Origin: Poindextera sp965277425
Lineage (GTDB): Bacteria; Pseudomonadota; Alphaproteobacteria; Caulobacterales; Caulobacteraceae
Reading direction: 5' to 3'
Assembly (NCBI GenBank): GCA_965277425.1
Contig: CBDICR010000007.1
Location: 62,001-126,000, forward strand
Length of the DNA: 64,000 bases
Shown: piece after piece, positions 1 to 8,765 of the stretch
Layout of the letters: every line of letters starts with the position of its first letter
Numbering within the stretch: position 1 is the stretch's first letter
Notes under the pieces: generated by a model
What the model saw: the letters and a program-made list of their open reading frames with translations, nothing else
What the model was told of the DNA's origin: nothing
The model's database searches: none
Translations under genes and position numbers: made by a program

Positions 1-122
1 ACGGCGCCCGGCGAACCGACGTCGAGGCCGCGGCGCCTGCGTCGCCAACTCCGCGTGCGCGCTGGTGCAAGACAGGCCCGGCGCGCAAAGCTATCGTCCT
101 GGTCTCAGCAGGGATGATCGCG
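1..122. other. window edge, no gene called
   Basis: All three forward frames stay open from base 1, and one closes with a TGA at 115-117, so the tail of an upstream gene is possible. None of the three translations resembles a protein I recognise. An AGGG at 110-113 serves as the likely ribosome binding site of the next gene. Confidence 0.3.
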
Positions 123-1331
123 ATGACCACCGAGATCCTTTCGGACGCCTTCTTCGACAGCCTGGCCAGTTCCGTCGCCGATCTCGACCGCGCCGAGACC
201 CTGCCGCCCGCCTGCTACACCGATCCGGCCTTCTACGCGTTCGAGAAGGAAGCGCTGTTCAACCACGAATGGCTCTGCGTCGGGCGCGAGTCCTGGGTGG
301 CGGAGGCCGGCGACTATTTCACCACCCAGATCATCGGCGAGCCGATCATCGTCGCGCGCACCCGCAAGGGCGAGCTGACGGCCATGTCGGCGGTCTGCCA
401 GCATCGGGCCATGCTGGTCGCCGAGGGGCGCGGCAATACGCGCGGCTTCGTCTGTCCCTATCACCACTGGGTCTATGGGCTGGACGGCGCGCTGATCAAC
501 GCGCCGGCGATGGAGCGGACCTGCGACTTCGACAAGAAAAAGATCCGCTTGCCGGCCCTCAAGGTCGAGGTCTGGCTGGGCTTCATCTTCATCAATTTCG
601 ATCCCGCCGCCGCCGCCCTGGCGCCGCGGCTGGCCAAGGTCGCCGAGGCGCTCGCCAGCTACGATCTCGCCGCCGCCGAGGGCCCGCCGCCCATGACCGG
701 ATCCTTCGCCTGGAACTGGAAGGTGATGTTCGAGAACAACAACGACGGCTACCACGCCAACAAGCTGCATCACGGGCCGCTGCACGACTTCGTGCCGAGC
801 GAGCTGGCGAGCTTTCCCGAGTCGGGCGCCAACGACGCCGGCTTCCTGCGCTTCAACGGCACCACCCACCCCGACGCCAGCTTCAACCCGACGCAAAAGG
901 CGGTGCTGCCGATCTTCCCCAAGCTGACGCAGGTCGACCGCAACCGGATGACCTTCGCCAACGTGCCGCCGACCCTGTCGCTGGTGCTGACCAACGACCT
1001 GGTGGTCTTCCTGATCCTGCGCGCCACCGGGCCGGAGTCGCTGGAACAGGACACCGGCGTGCTGGTCGCGCCCGGCGCCATGGAAGACCCCGCTTTCGGG
1101 CACAGGCTGGACATGATCATGACCAGCGCCGGCAAGATCATCGCCCAGGACATGCATGTGGACGGCCTGGTCCAGGTCGGGCTGCGCTCCCGCTTCGCCA
1201 TTCGCGGCCGCTATTCCTGGCAGGAAGGCGCGCAAGGTCAGTTCAATCGCTGGATGACGTCGCGCTATCAGGAGACGTGGCGGCGCATGAGCGGCAAGGC
1301 GGGCGCGCCCAAAGCCACGGCGGCGGCCTGA
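123..1331 (+). CDS. Rieske aromatic ring-hydroxylating oxygenase, alpha subunit
   Basis: Probable catalytic subunit of a Rieske non-haem iron oxygenase, which dihydroxylates or demethylates a ring substrate in the cytoplasm using electrons from a reductase not seen here. The Rieske cluster ligands appear as CQH, then 16 residues, then CPYH, around residues 93-114. The mononuclear iron site follows near residues 205-215 as NDGYH with a second His five residues on. The length (402 aa) suits a full alpha subunit. ATG at 123 is preferred because AGGG lies 9 bases upstream; ATG at 114 is in frame but too close to it. The stop overlaps the next start (TGATG), so the pair is translationally coupled to an extradiol dioxygenase, which suggests aromatic ring opening. 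No beta subunit, ferredoxin or reductase is adjacent. The substrate is unknown. Confidence 0.88.
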   Translation: MTTEILSDAFFDSLASSVADLDRAETLPPACYTDPAFYAFEKEALFNHEWLCVGRESWVAEAGDYFTTQIIGEPIIVARTRKGELTAMSAVCQHRAMLVAEGRGNTRGFVCPYHHWVYGLDGALINAPAMERTCDFDKKKIRLPALKVEVWLGFIFINFDPAAAALAPRLAKVAEALASYDLAAAEGPPPMTGSFAWNWKVMFENNNDGYHANKLHHGPLHDFVPSELASFPESGANDAGFLRFNGTTHPDASFNPTQKAVLPIFPKLTQVDRNRMTFANVPPTLSLVLTNDLVVFLILRATGPESLEQDTGVLVAPGAMEDPAFGHRLDMIMTSAGKIIAQDMHVDGLVQVGLRSRFAIRGRYSWQEGAQGQFNRWMTSRYQETWRRMSGKAGAPKATAAA

Positions 1332-2143
1332 TGGCGCGTCTGCCGGCGGTCTTCTTCGGTCACGGCAGCCCGACCATCGCGCTGGAGACCAACGACACCA
1401 CCCGTGCCTGGGCGGCCATCGCCAGCGCGATCGGCAAGCCCAAGGCGATCCTGGCCATCTCGGCCCATTGGCTGACCCGCGGCGTCGCCGTCACCGCCAT
1501 GGTCCGGCCGAAGACCCTGCACGACTTCGGCCGCTCGCTGCCCGCGCCCCTGTTCGACGTCCAGTATCCGGCGCCTGGCGATCCGGCCCTGGCGGCGCGC
1601 GTGCGCGATCTTTTGGCGCCGAGCAATATTGTCCTCGACCGATCCGCCTGGGGGCTGGACCATGGGACCTGGTCGGTGCTCTCCAAGGCCTATCCGGCCG
1701 CCGACGTGCCGGTGGTGCAACTGAGCATGGACGCGACCAAGCCGCCTTCCTGGCACTTCGAGATGGGCCGGCGGCTCGCGCCCTTGCGCGACGAGGGCGT
1801 TCTGGTGATGGGCAGCGGCAATATCGTGCACAATCTCGCCGTCATGAGCTGGGAAGGGCGTTTTGCGCCCGCCTATGACTGGGCCGTGCGCTTCAACGAC
1901 TATATCCGCGAAGCCATCGCCGAGGACGAGCCGGACAGGGTCGTCGACTATCCCTCGCGCGGCCCGGACGCGGCGATGGCGGTGACCGATCCGGATCATT
2001 TCTGGCCGCTGCTCTACGTGCTGGGCGCGCGCGCGCCAGGCGAGGCGGCGCGGTTCGTCACCGACCATTTCGAGCACAGGTCGCTGAGCATGATGAGCGT
2101 CGTCCTCGGCGGCGAGCTCAACGCCGTTCGCGCGGCCGCCTGA
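1331..2143 (+). CDS. LigB/DODA-type extradiol ring-cleavage dioxygenase
   Basis: Class III extradiol dioxygenase of the YgiD / 4,5-DOPA dioxygenase family, a cytoplasmic metal enzyme that opens catecholic rings. Signature blocks are in order: FGHGSP near the N-terminus, SAHW near residue 40, DHGTW near residue 110, and GSGNIVHNL near residue 160; the histidines are the expected metal ligands and base. At 270 aa it is the usual size. The ATG at 1331 overlaps the stop of the Rieske gene. The same frame stays open far upstream, but that part is only a shadow of the oxygenase gene. In this context it probably cleaves the diol or phenol made by the upstream oxygenase. The true substrate cannot be read from sequence. 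Confidence 0.88.
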   Translation: MARLPAVFFGHGSPTIALETNDTTRAWAAIASAIGKPKAILAISAHWLTRGVAVTAMVRPKTLHDFGRSLPAPLFDVQYPAPGDPALAARVRDLLAPSNIVLDRSAWGLDHGTWSVLSKAYPAADVPVVQLSMDATKPPSWHFEMGRRLAPLRDEGVLVMGSGNIVHNLAVMSWEGRFAPAYDWAVRFNDYIREAIAEDEPDRVVDYPSRGPDAAMAVTDPDHFWPLLYVLGARAPGEAARFVTDHFEHRSLSMMSVVLGGELNAVRAAA

Positions 2144-2158
2144 AGTCAAGGGGATTGC

Positions 2159-3250
2159 ATGGCTTTCATCTGCGAGGCGGGCGAGACGCGCCCCGACACC
2201 CAGCCCGGCGCGCTGCACCACCTGAAGGCGACCCCGAAGACGGTGCATTGGGGCTATTTCGACGCCGCGCTCGCGCCGGCCTTGAGCGTCAAAAGCGGCG
2301 ACCTGATCCAGGCCGAAGCCATCACCCACCATGCCGGCGATGCGCCGGAGCTGATGATGGACGAGGCCGTCCAGACCCTGTTCCGCGAAATCCCCGAGGC
2401 CGACCGCAATCCGGGCGTCCACATCATGACCGGGCCGATAGAGGTCGAGGGCGCCAGGCCCGGAGACATCCTGGAGGTGCGCTATCTGCGCATGGTCCCG
2501 CGCTGCAGTTACGGCTCCAACCTGGCGGCCAACTGGGGCTATCTCTACAAGGAGTTCGGTGAAAAGGAGCGGGTGACCATCTATCAGCTCGACGCCGATT
2601 TCGGCCATGCCCAGGCCCTCTATGCCTATGATTTCCCGGGCAAATACCTGATCCCGGGGACGGTCACCCACTGCCCGGCCTGCGACCGCCAGCCGGCGCT
2701 GAAGGGCGTGCGCGTGCCGGCCCGCCCGCATCTGGGCACGGCGGGGGTGGCGCCGGACGCCGCCGGCCGGGTCAGCACCATCCCGCCCGGCCTGCATGGC
2801 GGCAATGTCGATAATTGGCGCATCGGCGCCGGGGCGAGCATGTACTATCCGGTGCAGGTGGACGGCGGCCTCTTCTCCATCGGTGACCCTCACGTCAGCC
2901 AGGGCGACGGCGAGCTTTCCGGCACGGCGATCGAGGCCTCGCTCAACGTCCTTTTCCAGATCGTGCTGCGCAAGGATTTCAGCGTGCCGAGCCCGCTCCT
3001 GGAAACGCCGAAATACTGGATCGTGCACGGGTTCAACGAGGACCTGAACGTCGCCATGCGCGACGCCTCGCTGGAGATGCTGGGCCTGCTCACAACCCAC
3101 GTCGGCTTGACGCGCAACGACGCCTATTCTCTGATGAGCGTCGCCGCCGACTTCGCGGTGACCCAGGTGGTGGACGGCCGCCAGGGCGTGCATGTGCGCG
3201 TGCCCAGGTCGGTCTTTCCGTCCAGGGGCGAGCCCGCGGCGCAGGGGTGA
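2159..3250 (+). CDS. acetamidase/formamidase family amidohydrolase
   Basis: Member of the FmdA/AmdA family, which hydrolyses short amides to acid and ammonia in the cytoplasm. The N-terminal block (HHLKATPKTVHWG, about residues 20-32), the GDLIQAEAITHHAGD block (about 47-61) and the internal HGGNVD (about 220) are typical. The length of 363 aa is slightly above the shortest members. It starts 15 bases after the dioxygenase stop, behind a purine-rich AAGGGG, and its stop overlaps the GTG start of the AraC-type regulator, so it belongs to the same operon. The operon may convert an aromatic or heterocyclic amide: oxygenase, ring opening, amide hydrolysis. Family assignment is firm; substrate is open. 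Confidence 0.85.
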   Translation: MAFICEAGETRPDTQPGALHHLKATPKTVHWGYFDAALAPALSVKSGDLIQAEAITHHAGDAPELMMDEAVQTLFREIPEADRNPGVHIMTGPIEVEGARPGDILEVRYLRMVPRCSYGSNLAANWGYLYKEFGEKERVTIYQLDADFGHAQALYAYDFPGKYLIPGTVTHCPACDRQPALKGVRVPARPHLGTAGVAPDAAGRVSTIPPGLHGGNVDNWRIGAGASMYYPVQVDGGLFSIGDPHVSQGDGELSGTAIEASLNVLFQIVLRKDFSVPSPLLETPKYWIVHGFNEDLNVAMRDASLEMLGLLTTHVGLTRNDAYSLMSVAADFAVTQVVDGRQGVHVRVPRSVFPSRGEPAAQG

Positions 3251-4188
3251 AGGCCTGGCGGTTCAGCACCGAGGCCTATCCGCCGGGCGAGCGGCGGGAC
3301 GCCTGGCGCGAGGCCATGGTGCGCCTGCGCCTGCCGGTGGAGGCGGCGGCGGGAGACGATGACGCCAGCGCGTCCGTCACCTGCCTGGTCTCGCCCATGG
3401 GCATGGAGTTTTCGCTGGTCAACGCCGGCGCCCAGGAGATTTCTGGCCGCAACCGCGATCAGCCCGCCGCCATCTGGCTGGCCGTCCTGCTGGAAGGCTC
3501 GGCCATCCTCGACGACGGGACGTCCGAGGCGGACATCCAGCCCGGCGACATCGTCTTCGGCCCGACCGGCATGGCCGCGGCCCTGCGCCTGCGTACGCGC
3601 TTTCGGCTGCTGTTCATCACCGCGCCCCGGGTGGCGCTCGATCATCGGCTGGTGGCGCCGCGCTCCGTGCGGATCGGCCATCTGGCCGCGGCCGGCGGCC
3701 TGAACCACGTCTTTTCAGGCCTGTTACGCGCGCTCGCCGATACGCTGGACGATCTCAGCGGCGACCAGTTGCGGCCGGTGGAGCTGGCCGTGACCGAATT
3801 CCTGGTCGCCGGCCTCGCCGCCGACGTCGCCGCGCCGCACAGCCCCGCCGCGGTCCGCGGGGCGCACCTGCACCGGGTCCGGCAAAGCATCGAGCTCTTG
3901 CTGGCCGAGCCCGACCTGAGGCTGGCGCGCGTCGCCGAGGCGGCGGGCGTCTCGCCGCGTTACCTGCAAAAGCTGTTCGCCACCGCCGGCGAGAGCTTCA
4001 CCCGCTATGTCCGCCTGCGCCGGCTGGAACGCTGCCGGCTAGATATGCTCAGCCCGCGCTATGCCGACACGTCCATTTCCAGCATCGCCTTCCGCTGGGG
4101 CTTCAACGGCTCGGCGCATTTCAGCCGCGCCTTCCGCGAACAGTACGGCCTCTCCCCCCGCGCCTTCCGCCGCGCCGGGGGCGGCTAA
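3247..4188 (+). CDS. AraC-family transcriptional regulator
   Basis: DNA-binding regulator of 313 aa. The C-terminal ~105 residues hold the double helix-turn-helix of the AraC/XylS family, with the second helix pair around FRWGFNGSAHFSRAFRE followed by the closing LSPRAFRR. The N-terminal half fits an AraC-binding-like cupin sensor (the PGDIVFG turn near residue 100). The GTG start at 3247 overlaps the TGA of the amidase, so it is the last gene of the Rieske-dioxygenase-amidase operon and most likely controls it in response to the pathway substrate. Its stop overlaps the end of the oppositely oriented sugar kinase by four bases (convergent). Confidence 0.87.
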   Translation: MKAWRFSTEAYPPGERRDAWREAMVRLRLPVEAAAGDDDASASVTCLVSPMGMEFSLVNAGAQEISGRNRDQPAAIWLAVLLEGSAILDDGTSEADIQPGDIVFGPTGMAAALRLRTRFRLLFITAPRVALDHRLVAPRSVRIGHLAAAGGLNHVFSGLLRALADTLDDLSGDQLRPVELAVTEFLVAGLAADVAAPHSPAAVRGAHLHRVRQSIELLLAEPDLRLARVAEAAGVSPRYLQKLFATAGESFTRYVRLRRLERCRLDMLSPRYADTSISSIAFRWGFNGSAHFSRAFREQYGLSPRAFRRAGGG

Positions 4189-5096
4189 AGCCTGAGCGCC
4201 GCCTCGATCGCCAGGCGGGTCGGCATCGAGGCCGCCGCGCCCAGCCGCTCGGTCGACAGCGCGGCCGCCATATTGGCCCAGGCCATCGCCGCCTCCAGCG
4301 GCTCGCCTTGCGCCAACCGCGCCGCCAGCACGCCGCAGAAGCAGTCGCCGGCGCCGGTGGTGTCGACGACGGCCGCCGGCCGGCCCTCGACGACGGTCAG
4401 CCGGTCCGTCTCCACCGCGACGGCGCCGGCCTTGCCCAGGGTGACGATGACGGTCTGGCCGGCGCGCGAGATCAATCCTCGCGCAGCCGAGCCGATGTCG
4501 TCGAGCTGTTCGGGAACCGCGCCGGTCCCGGCATAGCGGGCCAGTTCCGTCTCGTTGACGATCAGGATGTCGGTGAGCGCAAAGAGGCGGCGACCATCCT
4601 CCACGGCCGGGGCGGCGTTCAGGATGCGCGTCGCGCCTTGCGCCGCCGCGCCGGCGAACAGCGCCTCGATGGCGGCGACGGGCGTCTCGAGTTGCGCCAG
4701 GAAGACCGCGCAGCCGGTCACCGCCGCGGCGCGCACGGCGTCCGGTTGCAGCGCCGCGTTTGCGCCGCCGGCGACGACGATGCTGTTCTCGCCGGCCGCC
4801 GAGACCCAGATGAAGGCCTGGCCCGTGGGATGTTCGGCCAGCTGCGCCACGTGATCGGTGATGACGCCGGCCTCGCGCATGGCCGCCAGCATGAGCGCGC
4901 CGGCCTCGTCGCGGCCGACCGCGCCGATCAGGGTGGTGGGCGCGCCGCAGAGGGCCGCGGCCACCGCCTGGTTGGCGCCCTTGCCGCCGGGCAGGCGATC
5001 GACGCCCAGACCGGCGACGGTCTCGCCCGGCCGCGGCAGTTCGATCACCCGGCAAACGATGTCCAGGTTCAGTGAGCCGATGACACAGACACTCAT
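4185..5096 (-). CDS. rbsK: ribokinase-like PfkB sugar kinase
   Basis: Carbohydrate kinase of the PfkB/ribokinase family (303 aa), phosphorylating a sugar with ATP in the cytoplasm. The N-terminal VIGSLNLD, the GGKGANQAVA sugar-binding block near residue 42 and the ATP/anion-hole DTTGAGDCF near residue 245 (catalytic Asp in GAGD) are intact. I take the ATG at 5096 because ribokinases begin just before the VIGS strand; an in-frame ATG at 5120 would add eight residues and cannot be excluded. It diverges from an HpcH/HpaI aldolase with a very short shared promoter region. The substrate could be ribose or another pentose or nucleoside-type sugar. The symbol rbsK is by family resemblance only. Confidence 0.8.
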   Translation of the reverse strand: MSVCVIGSLNLDIVCRVIELPRPGETVAGLGVDRLPGGKGANQAVAAALCGAPTTLIGAVGRDEAGALMLAAMREAGVITDHVAQLAEHPTGQAFIWVSAAGENSIVVAGGANAALQPDAVRAAAVTGCAVFLAQLETPVAAIEALFAGAAAQGATRILNAAPAVEDGRRLFALTDILIVNETELARYAGTGAVPEQLDDIGSAARGLISRAGQTVIVTLGKAGAVAVETDRLTVVEGRPAAVVDTTGAGDCFCGVLAARLAQGEPLEAAMAWANMAAALSTERLGAAASMPTRLAIEAALRL

Positions 5097-5149
5097 TACA
5101 ACCGTCCCGGCCTGCTGCATTTTCCGCCGGCCTCTTATAGGCTGGCGCG

Positions 5150-5914
5150 ATGAGCTCCGCCTATCTGCCCGACGATCGTTTGAAGTCCCGCCTGGCCTTG
5201 GCCGGCGCGGTCGGCTGCCACTGGCTCACCCTCGGCGCGCCCGTGCTGGCCGAACTGGCGAGCGAGGCCGGAGCCGAGAGCCTGGTCATCGACATGCAGC
5301 ACGGCCGCTGGGATCGCGAAGGGCTGGAGAACGCCATCGCCGCCGTCGGCGCGCGCGCGCCGGTGCTGGTGCGCACGGCCGACGCCTCGGACTTCGCCAT
5401 CGGCTCGGCGCTGGACGCCGGCGCGCACGGGGTGATTGTCCCGATGATCAACGGCGCGGCCGAGTGCGCCTCGGTGGTGGCCGCCGCCCACTATCCGCCG
5501 CACGGGCGCCGGTCCGGCGGCGGCGCGCGGCCGGGCGCGGATTTCGCGGCCTATCGCAAGGCGATGGCCGACCACATGCTGGTCGCGGTCATGATCGAGA
5601 CCGTCGCCGGGGTCGAGGCCGCCGAGGCGATCGCCGCCGTCCCGCGCCTGGGCATGATCTTCATCGGCCCCAACGACCTGTCGCTGGCGCTCGGCGAGGC
5701 GCAAGGCTCCCCGGCCTTCGAAGCCGCCCTGGCGCTCGTGCTGGCGGCGGGCGAAGCGGCCGGCGTGCCGGTCGGCATCTATACCGGCAATGCCGAGCAG
5801 GCGGCGAGCCGCGCGGCCGAGGGCTACCGGTTCGTCGTCGTCGCCAGCGACGTCCAGCTCAATCGCGCCGCGGCCAGGAGCGTCTGGGACGGCTTCCGCA
5901 ATGGCCGACCGTGA
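5150..5914 (+). CDS. HpcH/HpaI-family class II aldolase
   Basis: Metal-dependent pyruvate aldolase of the HpcH/HpaI/citrate lyase beta family (254 aa), cleaving or forming 2-keto-3-deoxy acids. Hallmarks are VIDMQHGRWD near residue 42 (usually DxEH in family members), MIETVAGVEAAE near residue 145 with the metal-binding Glu, and FIGPNDLSLALG near residue 170 with the metal-binding Asp. It is divergent from the sugar kinase, so the two may share regulation and act on a sugar acid or on a keto-acid product of the upstream aromatic genes. No nearby gene fixes the substrate. Confidence 0.8.
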   Translation: MSSAYLPDDRLKSRLALAGAVGCHWLTLGAPVLAELASEAGAESLVIDMQHGRWDREGLENAIAAVGARAPVLVRTADASDFAIGSALDAGAHGVIVPMINGAAECASVVAAAHYPPHGRRSGGGARPGADFAAYRKAMADHMLVAVMIETVAGVEAAEAIAAVPRLGMIFIGPNDLSLALGEAQGSPAFEAALALVLAAGEAAGVPVGIYTGNAEQAASRAAEGYRFVVVASDVQLNRAAARSVWDGFRNGRP

Positions 5915-6006
5915 GCGCGGGGCGTCGGCGGCCTGACGCATAACGAGCCGGTGCAAGAACCGCGAGGCGTTATTTGCGTTGAAGGGGACCTTTCAAGGAG
6001 GTTTCC

Positions 6007-6582
6007 ATGCTCGAGAAGGTCCCGGCCGGTCTCGGTCACGCCCTGCGCGGCGTGCGCGCGGGTTATGAGAAGATCGTCAGCGAGGCCGACGATTTCGTCG
6101 GCGTCCCCGACCTGATCGTCCTGGAGAGCGCCGCATTCGAGGATGGCGGCTCCATTCCGGCCCGTTACACGGCCGATGGCGACAAGGTCTCGCCGCCGCT
6201 AAGCTGGCGCTGTCCGATCGCCGGCGCCGCGGGGCTGGTGCTGATCGTCGAAGATCCGGATGCGCCGAGTCCCGAGCCGTTTTTGCACCTGCTGGCCTGG
6301 GACCTGCCGCCGGATCTTGGCGAAATGCCGGAGGGTCAGCTCAAAAGCCCCCATCACGAGGGCCTTGACGAGGTCCTGGGCCGGAACTCCTACCTGCAGG
6401 CCGCTTGGCTGCCACCCGACCCGCCGACCGGCCATGGGCCCCATCTCTACGTCTTCCAGATTTTCGCGGTGGACCGGAAGCTCGATTTCGCCAGCCCGCC
6501 GCGCCGCGCTCAGGTCGTGGAGGCGATGAAACGCCATGTCGTCGCCAAGGGCCTGCTCATCGGGACCTATGAGCGAGCCTAA
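6007..6582 (+). CDS. YbhB/YbcL-type PEBP (Raf kinase inhibitor-like) protein
   Basis: Small cytoplasmic protein (191 aa) of the phosphatidylethanolamine-binding family. The anion-binding pocket signature is visible as VEDPDAPSP near residue 83, and the second conserved block as PPTGHGPHLYVF near residue 143. An AAGGAGG lies just before the ATG at 6007. The N-terminal ~40 residues (LEKVPAGLGHALRGVRAG) precede the core domain, as in many alphaproteobacterial members. The bacterial role is not well defined. It is followed 30 bases later by a DUF3008 gene, possibly co-transcribed; such pairs are often stress-linked, which is inference here. Confidence 0.85.
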   Translation: MLEKVPAGLGHALRGVRAGYEKIVSEADDFVGVPDLIVLESAAFEDGGSIPARYTADGDKVSPPLSWRCPIAGAAGLVLIVEDPDAPSPEPFLHLLAWDLPPDLGEMPEGQLKSPHHEGLDEVLGRNSYLQAAWLPPDPPTGHGPHLYVFQIFAVDRKLDFASPPRRAQVVEAMKRHVVAKGLLIGTYERA

Positions 6583-6612
6583 GCGTTCACTCTTCAACAT
6601 TGGAGAGCCGCC

Positions 6613-6795
6613 ATGCCAGCCAAATCCGCCGCGCAACAGAAGGCCGCCGGCGCGGCCCTGTCCGCCAAACGGGGCGATACCCCGAAAAGCAAGCTCAAGG
6701 GCGCGTCCAAGTCGATGCTGTCGATGAGCGAGAAAGAGCTGGAGGACTTCGCCTCGACCAAGCGCAAGGGCAAACCGGAACACGTCTCGAAATAG
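6613..6795 (+). CDS. DUF3008 small basic protein
   Basis: A 60-residue, Lys/Ala/Ser-rich protein matching the DUF3008 pattern: it starts MPAKSAAQQKAAGAAL, has KRG and a KGASKSM segment, and ends with an acidic helix (SEKELEDFAST) followed by a basic tail. GGAGAG upstream of the ATG is a good ribosome binding site. Function unknown; the family is commonly abundant and unstructured-looking. It lies between the PEBP gene and an acyl-CoA dehydrogenase. Confidence 0.8.
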   Translation: MPAKSAAQQKAAGAALSAKRGDTPKSKLKGASKSMLSMSEKELEDFASTKRKGKPEHVSK

Positions 6796-6846
6796 GCGGC
6801 CGAGCCCGCGCCTCAACCTCGCTCTCCGACCCAAAGGAAACCAGTC

Positions 6847-8025
6847 GTGTTGAGGCTCAAGCCCGAAACGCCGCCGCGGCCTTCGTCGCAAGACGTGTCC
6901 GCGCCCGCACATTTGGCCGACCGCCGGTCAGCCTCCCCCAGCCGGCCCACGCCGGCGGAGGTGCTCGAAAAGCTTCGATCGCTTACGCCCGCCATTCAGG
7001 CGCGCGCCCACGGCCTCGACGCAACGGGGGCCTTCCCCGACGAGGATCTGGCCGCCCTGAAGGCGTGTGGCGCCACCGAGGTCTTCGCCTCGTCCGACCC
7101 GACGCCCGCCGAGTTGATGCAGGCGCTGCGCCTGGTCGGCCGGGCCAATCTCAGCCTTGGCCGGATCTTCGAGGGCCACGTCAACGGCGCGCGGCTGTTC
7201 GATTGGTGCGGCGACGAGACCCAGCGCGGCGCGTTGGCGGAAGGCCTGGCGCAAGGCTGGATCCTGGGCGTCTGGAACACGGAAAAAGCGCCGGGGGTAA
7301 GGGTCGAAGGCGGCGCCGGCGGCGAGGTTCTGAGCGGCGCCAAATCCTACGCCACCGGCGCCGGTCATATCGATCGGGCGGTGATCACCGCCGCCCTGAG
7401 CGATGGCCGGCGGCAGATGGTCGTGGTCAAGGCCGACGATCCCCGGCGCAGCGATCCGTCGGCCTGGAAGGTCCGCGGCATGAAGGCCACGGTCAGCGGG
7501 ATCTATGATCTGACCGGCCTGCCGATCGGCGCCACAACGCGGCTCGGCCAGCCCGGCGACTACGAGCGCGAGCCGCGGTTTTCGGCGGGCGCCTGGCGCT
7601 TTACGGCGGTGCAGCTGGGCGGCGTCGAGCGGATCCTGCAGCTGCTGCGCGACCATCTCGCCGCCTCGCCGGCCGGCGCGGACCCTATCCAGCGCGCCCG
7701 GTTCGCAACCGCCCTTGCCGCGGCCCGATCAGCCTATCTTTGGGTCAGCCAGGCGGCGGCGCGCGCCGAAGCGCCCGACGCGGGCGCCGACGAGATCGCC
7801 TTTGTGCTAATGACGCGCGGGGTGGTCGAGCGCGCTGGCCTCGACGCCATGGAGGCGGCGGCCCGATCCGTCGGCACCCGCGCCTTTTTCGAGGACAACC
7901 CTCTGGACCAGGCCTGCCGCGACCTGGCCCTCTATCTGCGCCAACCCGTGCCCGACCAGGCGCTGGACCGCGCGGCCGCCGCCTTCATCGACCATGACTG
8001 CTGGCGGGACGATCCGCTGTGGTAG
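6847..8025 (+). CDS. acyl-CoA dehydrogenase-family protein
   Basis: Flavoprotein of the acyl-CoA dehydrogenase fold (392 aa). The helical N-terminal domain (ALKACGATEVFA near residue 75), the beta-domain flavin region (LSGAKSYATGAG near residue 160, KVRGMKATVSGIYD near residue 210) and the C-terminal helical bundle are all present. It is divergent from housekeeping fatty-acid dehydrogenases, and I cannot point to the catalytic Glu. The GTG start at 6847 follows AAAGGAAA. Its end overlaps the GTG start of a PIG-L deacetylase, and a NodS-like methyltransferase is coupled next. The set looks like a small-molecule or glycolipid tailoring pathway, not fatty acid beta-oxidation. Confidence 0.75.
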   Translation: MLRLKPETPPRPSSQDVSAPAHLADRRSASPSRPTPAEVLEKLRSLTPAIQARAHGLDATGAFPDEDLAALKACGATEVFASSDPTPAELMQALRLVGRANLSLGRIFEGHVNGARLFDWCGDETQRGALAEGLAQGWILGVWNTEKAPGVRVEGGAGGEVLSGAKSYATGAGHIDRAVITAALSDGRRQMVVVKADDPRRSDPSAWKVRGMKATVSGIYDLTGLPIGATTRLGQPGDYEREPRFSAGAWRFTAVQLGGVERILQLLRDHLAASPAGADPIQRARFATALAAARSAYLWVSQAAARAEAPDAGADEIAFVLMTRGVVERAGLDAMEAAARSVGTRAFFEDNPLDQACRDLALYLRQPVPDQALDRAAAAFIDHDCWRDDPLW

Positions 8026-8765
8026 AGGCGGTCGGCCAACAGAACTGGATCGCGCTACGCCGCCGGGCGCGGCGGCTGGATGCGAGCGCCCTGCGCGATC
8101 TTTCGCCATTGCTGGTCCTCTCGCCGCATCAGGATGACGAGACCCTGGGCTGCGGCGGCCTGATCGCCGCGGCGGCCGAGGCCGGTCTTCGGCCACGGGT
8201 CGCCTATCTGACCGACGGCGCCGCCTCGCACACCGGCTCGGCCGCCTGGCCCGCCAGCCGGCTGGCTCGGGCGCGGCGCCAGGAGGCGCTCAATGCGCTT
8301 CAGGTCCTGGGCGTCGGAGCCGAGGACGTGCTCTTTCTCGGCTGGCCCGACGCCTCGCCCTTTGGGCTGGATAGCCAGGCCTATCGACAGAGCCTCGCGA
8401 CCCTGACGAACTGGGCCTCGAGCTTCCGGCCGCGCAGCCTCTGGTCGCCCTGGATCGGCGAGAAGCACTGCGACCACCTCGCCGCCAGCCAGCTCGCCGG
8501 CGACCTCGCGGGCCGGGTATGCGGGGCGCCGGTCCTGATGGACTATCTGGTCTGGGGTTGGAAAGAGCCCAATCTTTGCAGCGGCGGCGAAGCGGTATGG
8601 GCGCTGGACTGCGCGCGCAACGCGGGCAAGCGACGCCGCGCTCTGGCCTGCCACCGGACACAGACCAGCGGCTTGATCGCCGACGCGCAGACCGCATTCC
8701 AGGTGCCGCCCGAACTCGCCGCCCTGGCGTCGCGTCCGGTGGAAATCTTTCTGGAAAGGCCATGA
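8019..8765 (+). CDS. PIG-L (LmbE-like) deacetylase
   Basis: Zinc-dependent N-deacetylase of the PIG-L/LmbE family (248 aa), which removes acetyl from an N-acetylamino sugar conjugate. The zinc and catalytic motif appears as SPHQDDE near residues 33-39, and the later HCDH-type motif as KHCDHLAA near residue 150. The GTG start overlaps the end of the acyl-CoA dehydrogenase by 7 bases and its stop overlaps the ATG of a NodS-like methyltransferase (ATGA). Coupling to a methyltransferase and a GT2 enzyme points to an amino-sugar product that is glycosylated, deacetylated and then methylated. That order is inferred. Confidence 0.85.
   Translation: MVEAVGQQNWIALRRRARRLDASALRDLSPLLVLSPHQDDETLGCGGLIAAAAEAGLRPRVAYLTDGAASHTGSAAWPASRLARARRQEALNALQVLGVGAEDVLFLGWPDASPFGLDSQAYRQSLATLTNWASSFRPRSLWSPWIGEKHCDHLAASQLAGDLAGRVCGAPVLMDYLVWGWKEPNLCSGGEAVWALDCARNAGKRRRALACHRTQTSGLIADAQTAFQVPPELAALASRPVEIFLERP

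Noticed and set aside
65..2143. Very long forward reading frame spanning the Rieske and dioxygenase genes (692 codons)
   Set aside because: Only its last 270 codons (from 1331) match a family; the first part is an Arg/Gly-rich shadow of the Rieske gene in another frame.
1268..3193. Long minus-strand open frame (641 codons) opposite the dioxygenase and amidase
   Set aside because: GC-rich antisense frame with low-complexity His/Arg/Gly/Val composition and no family resemblance; the forward genes are clear.
4039..5055. Second minus-strand frame inside the sugar kinase
   Set aside because: Arg/Gly-rich shadow in another frame of the kinase gene.
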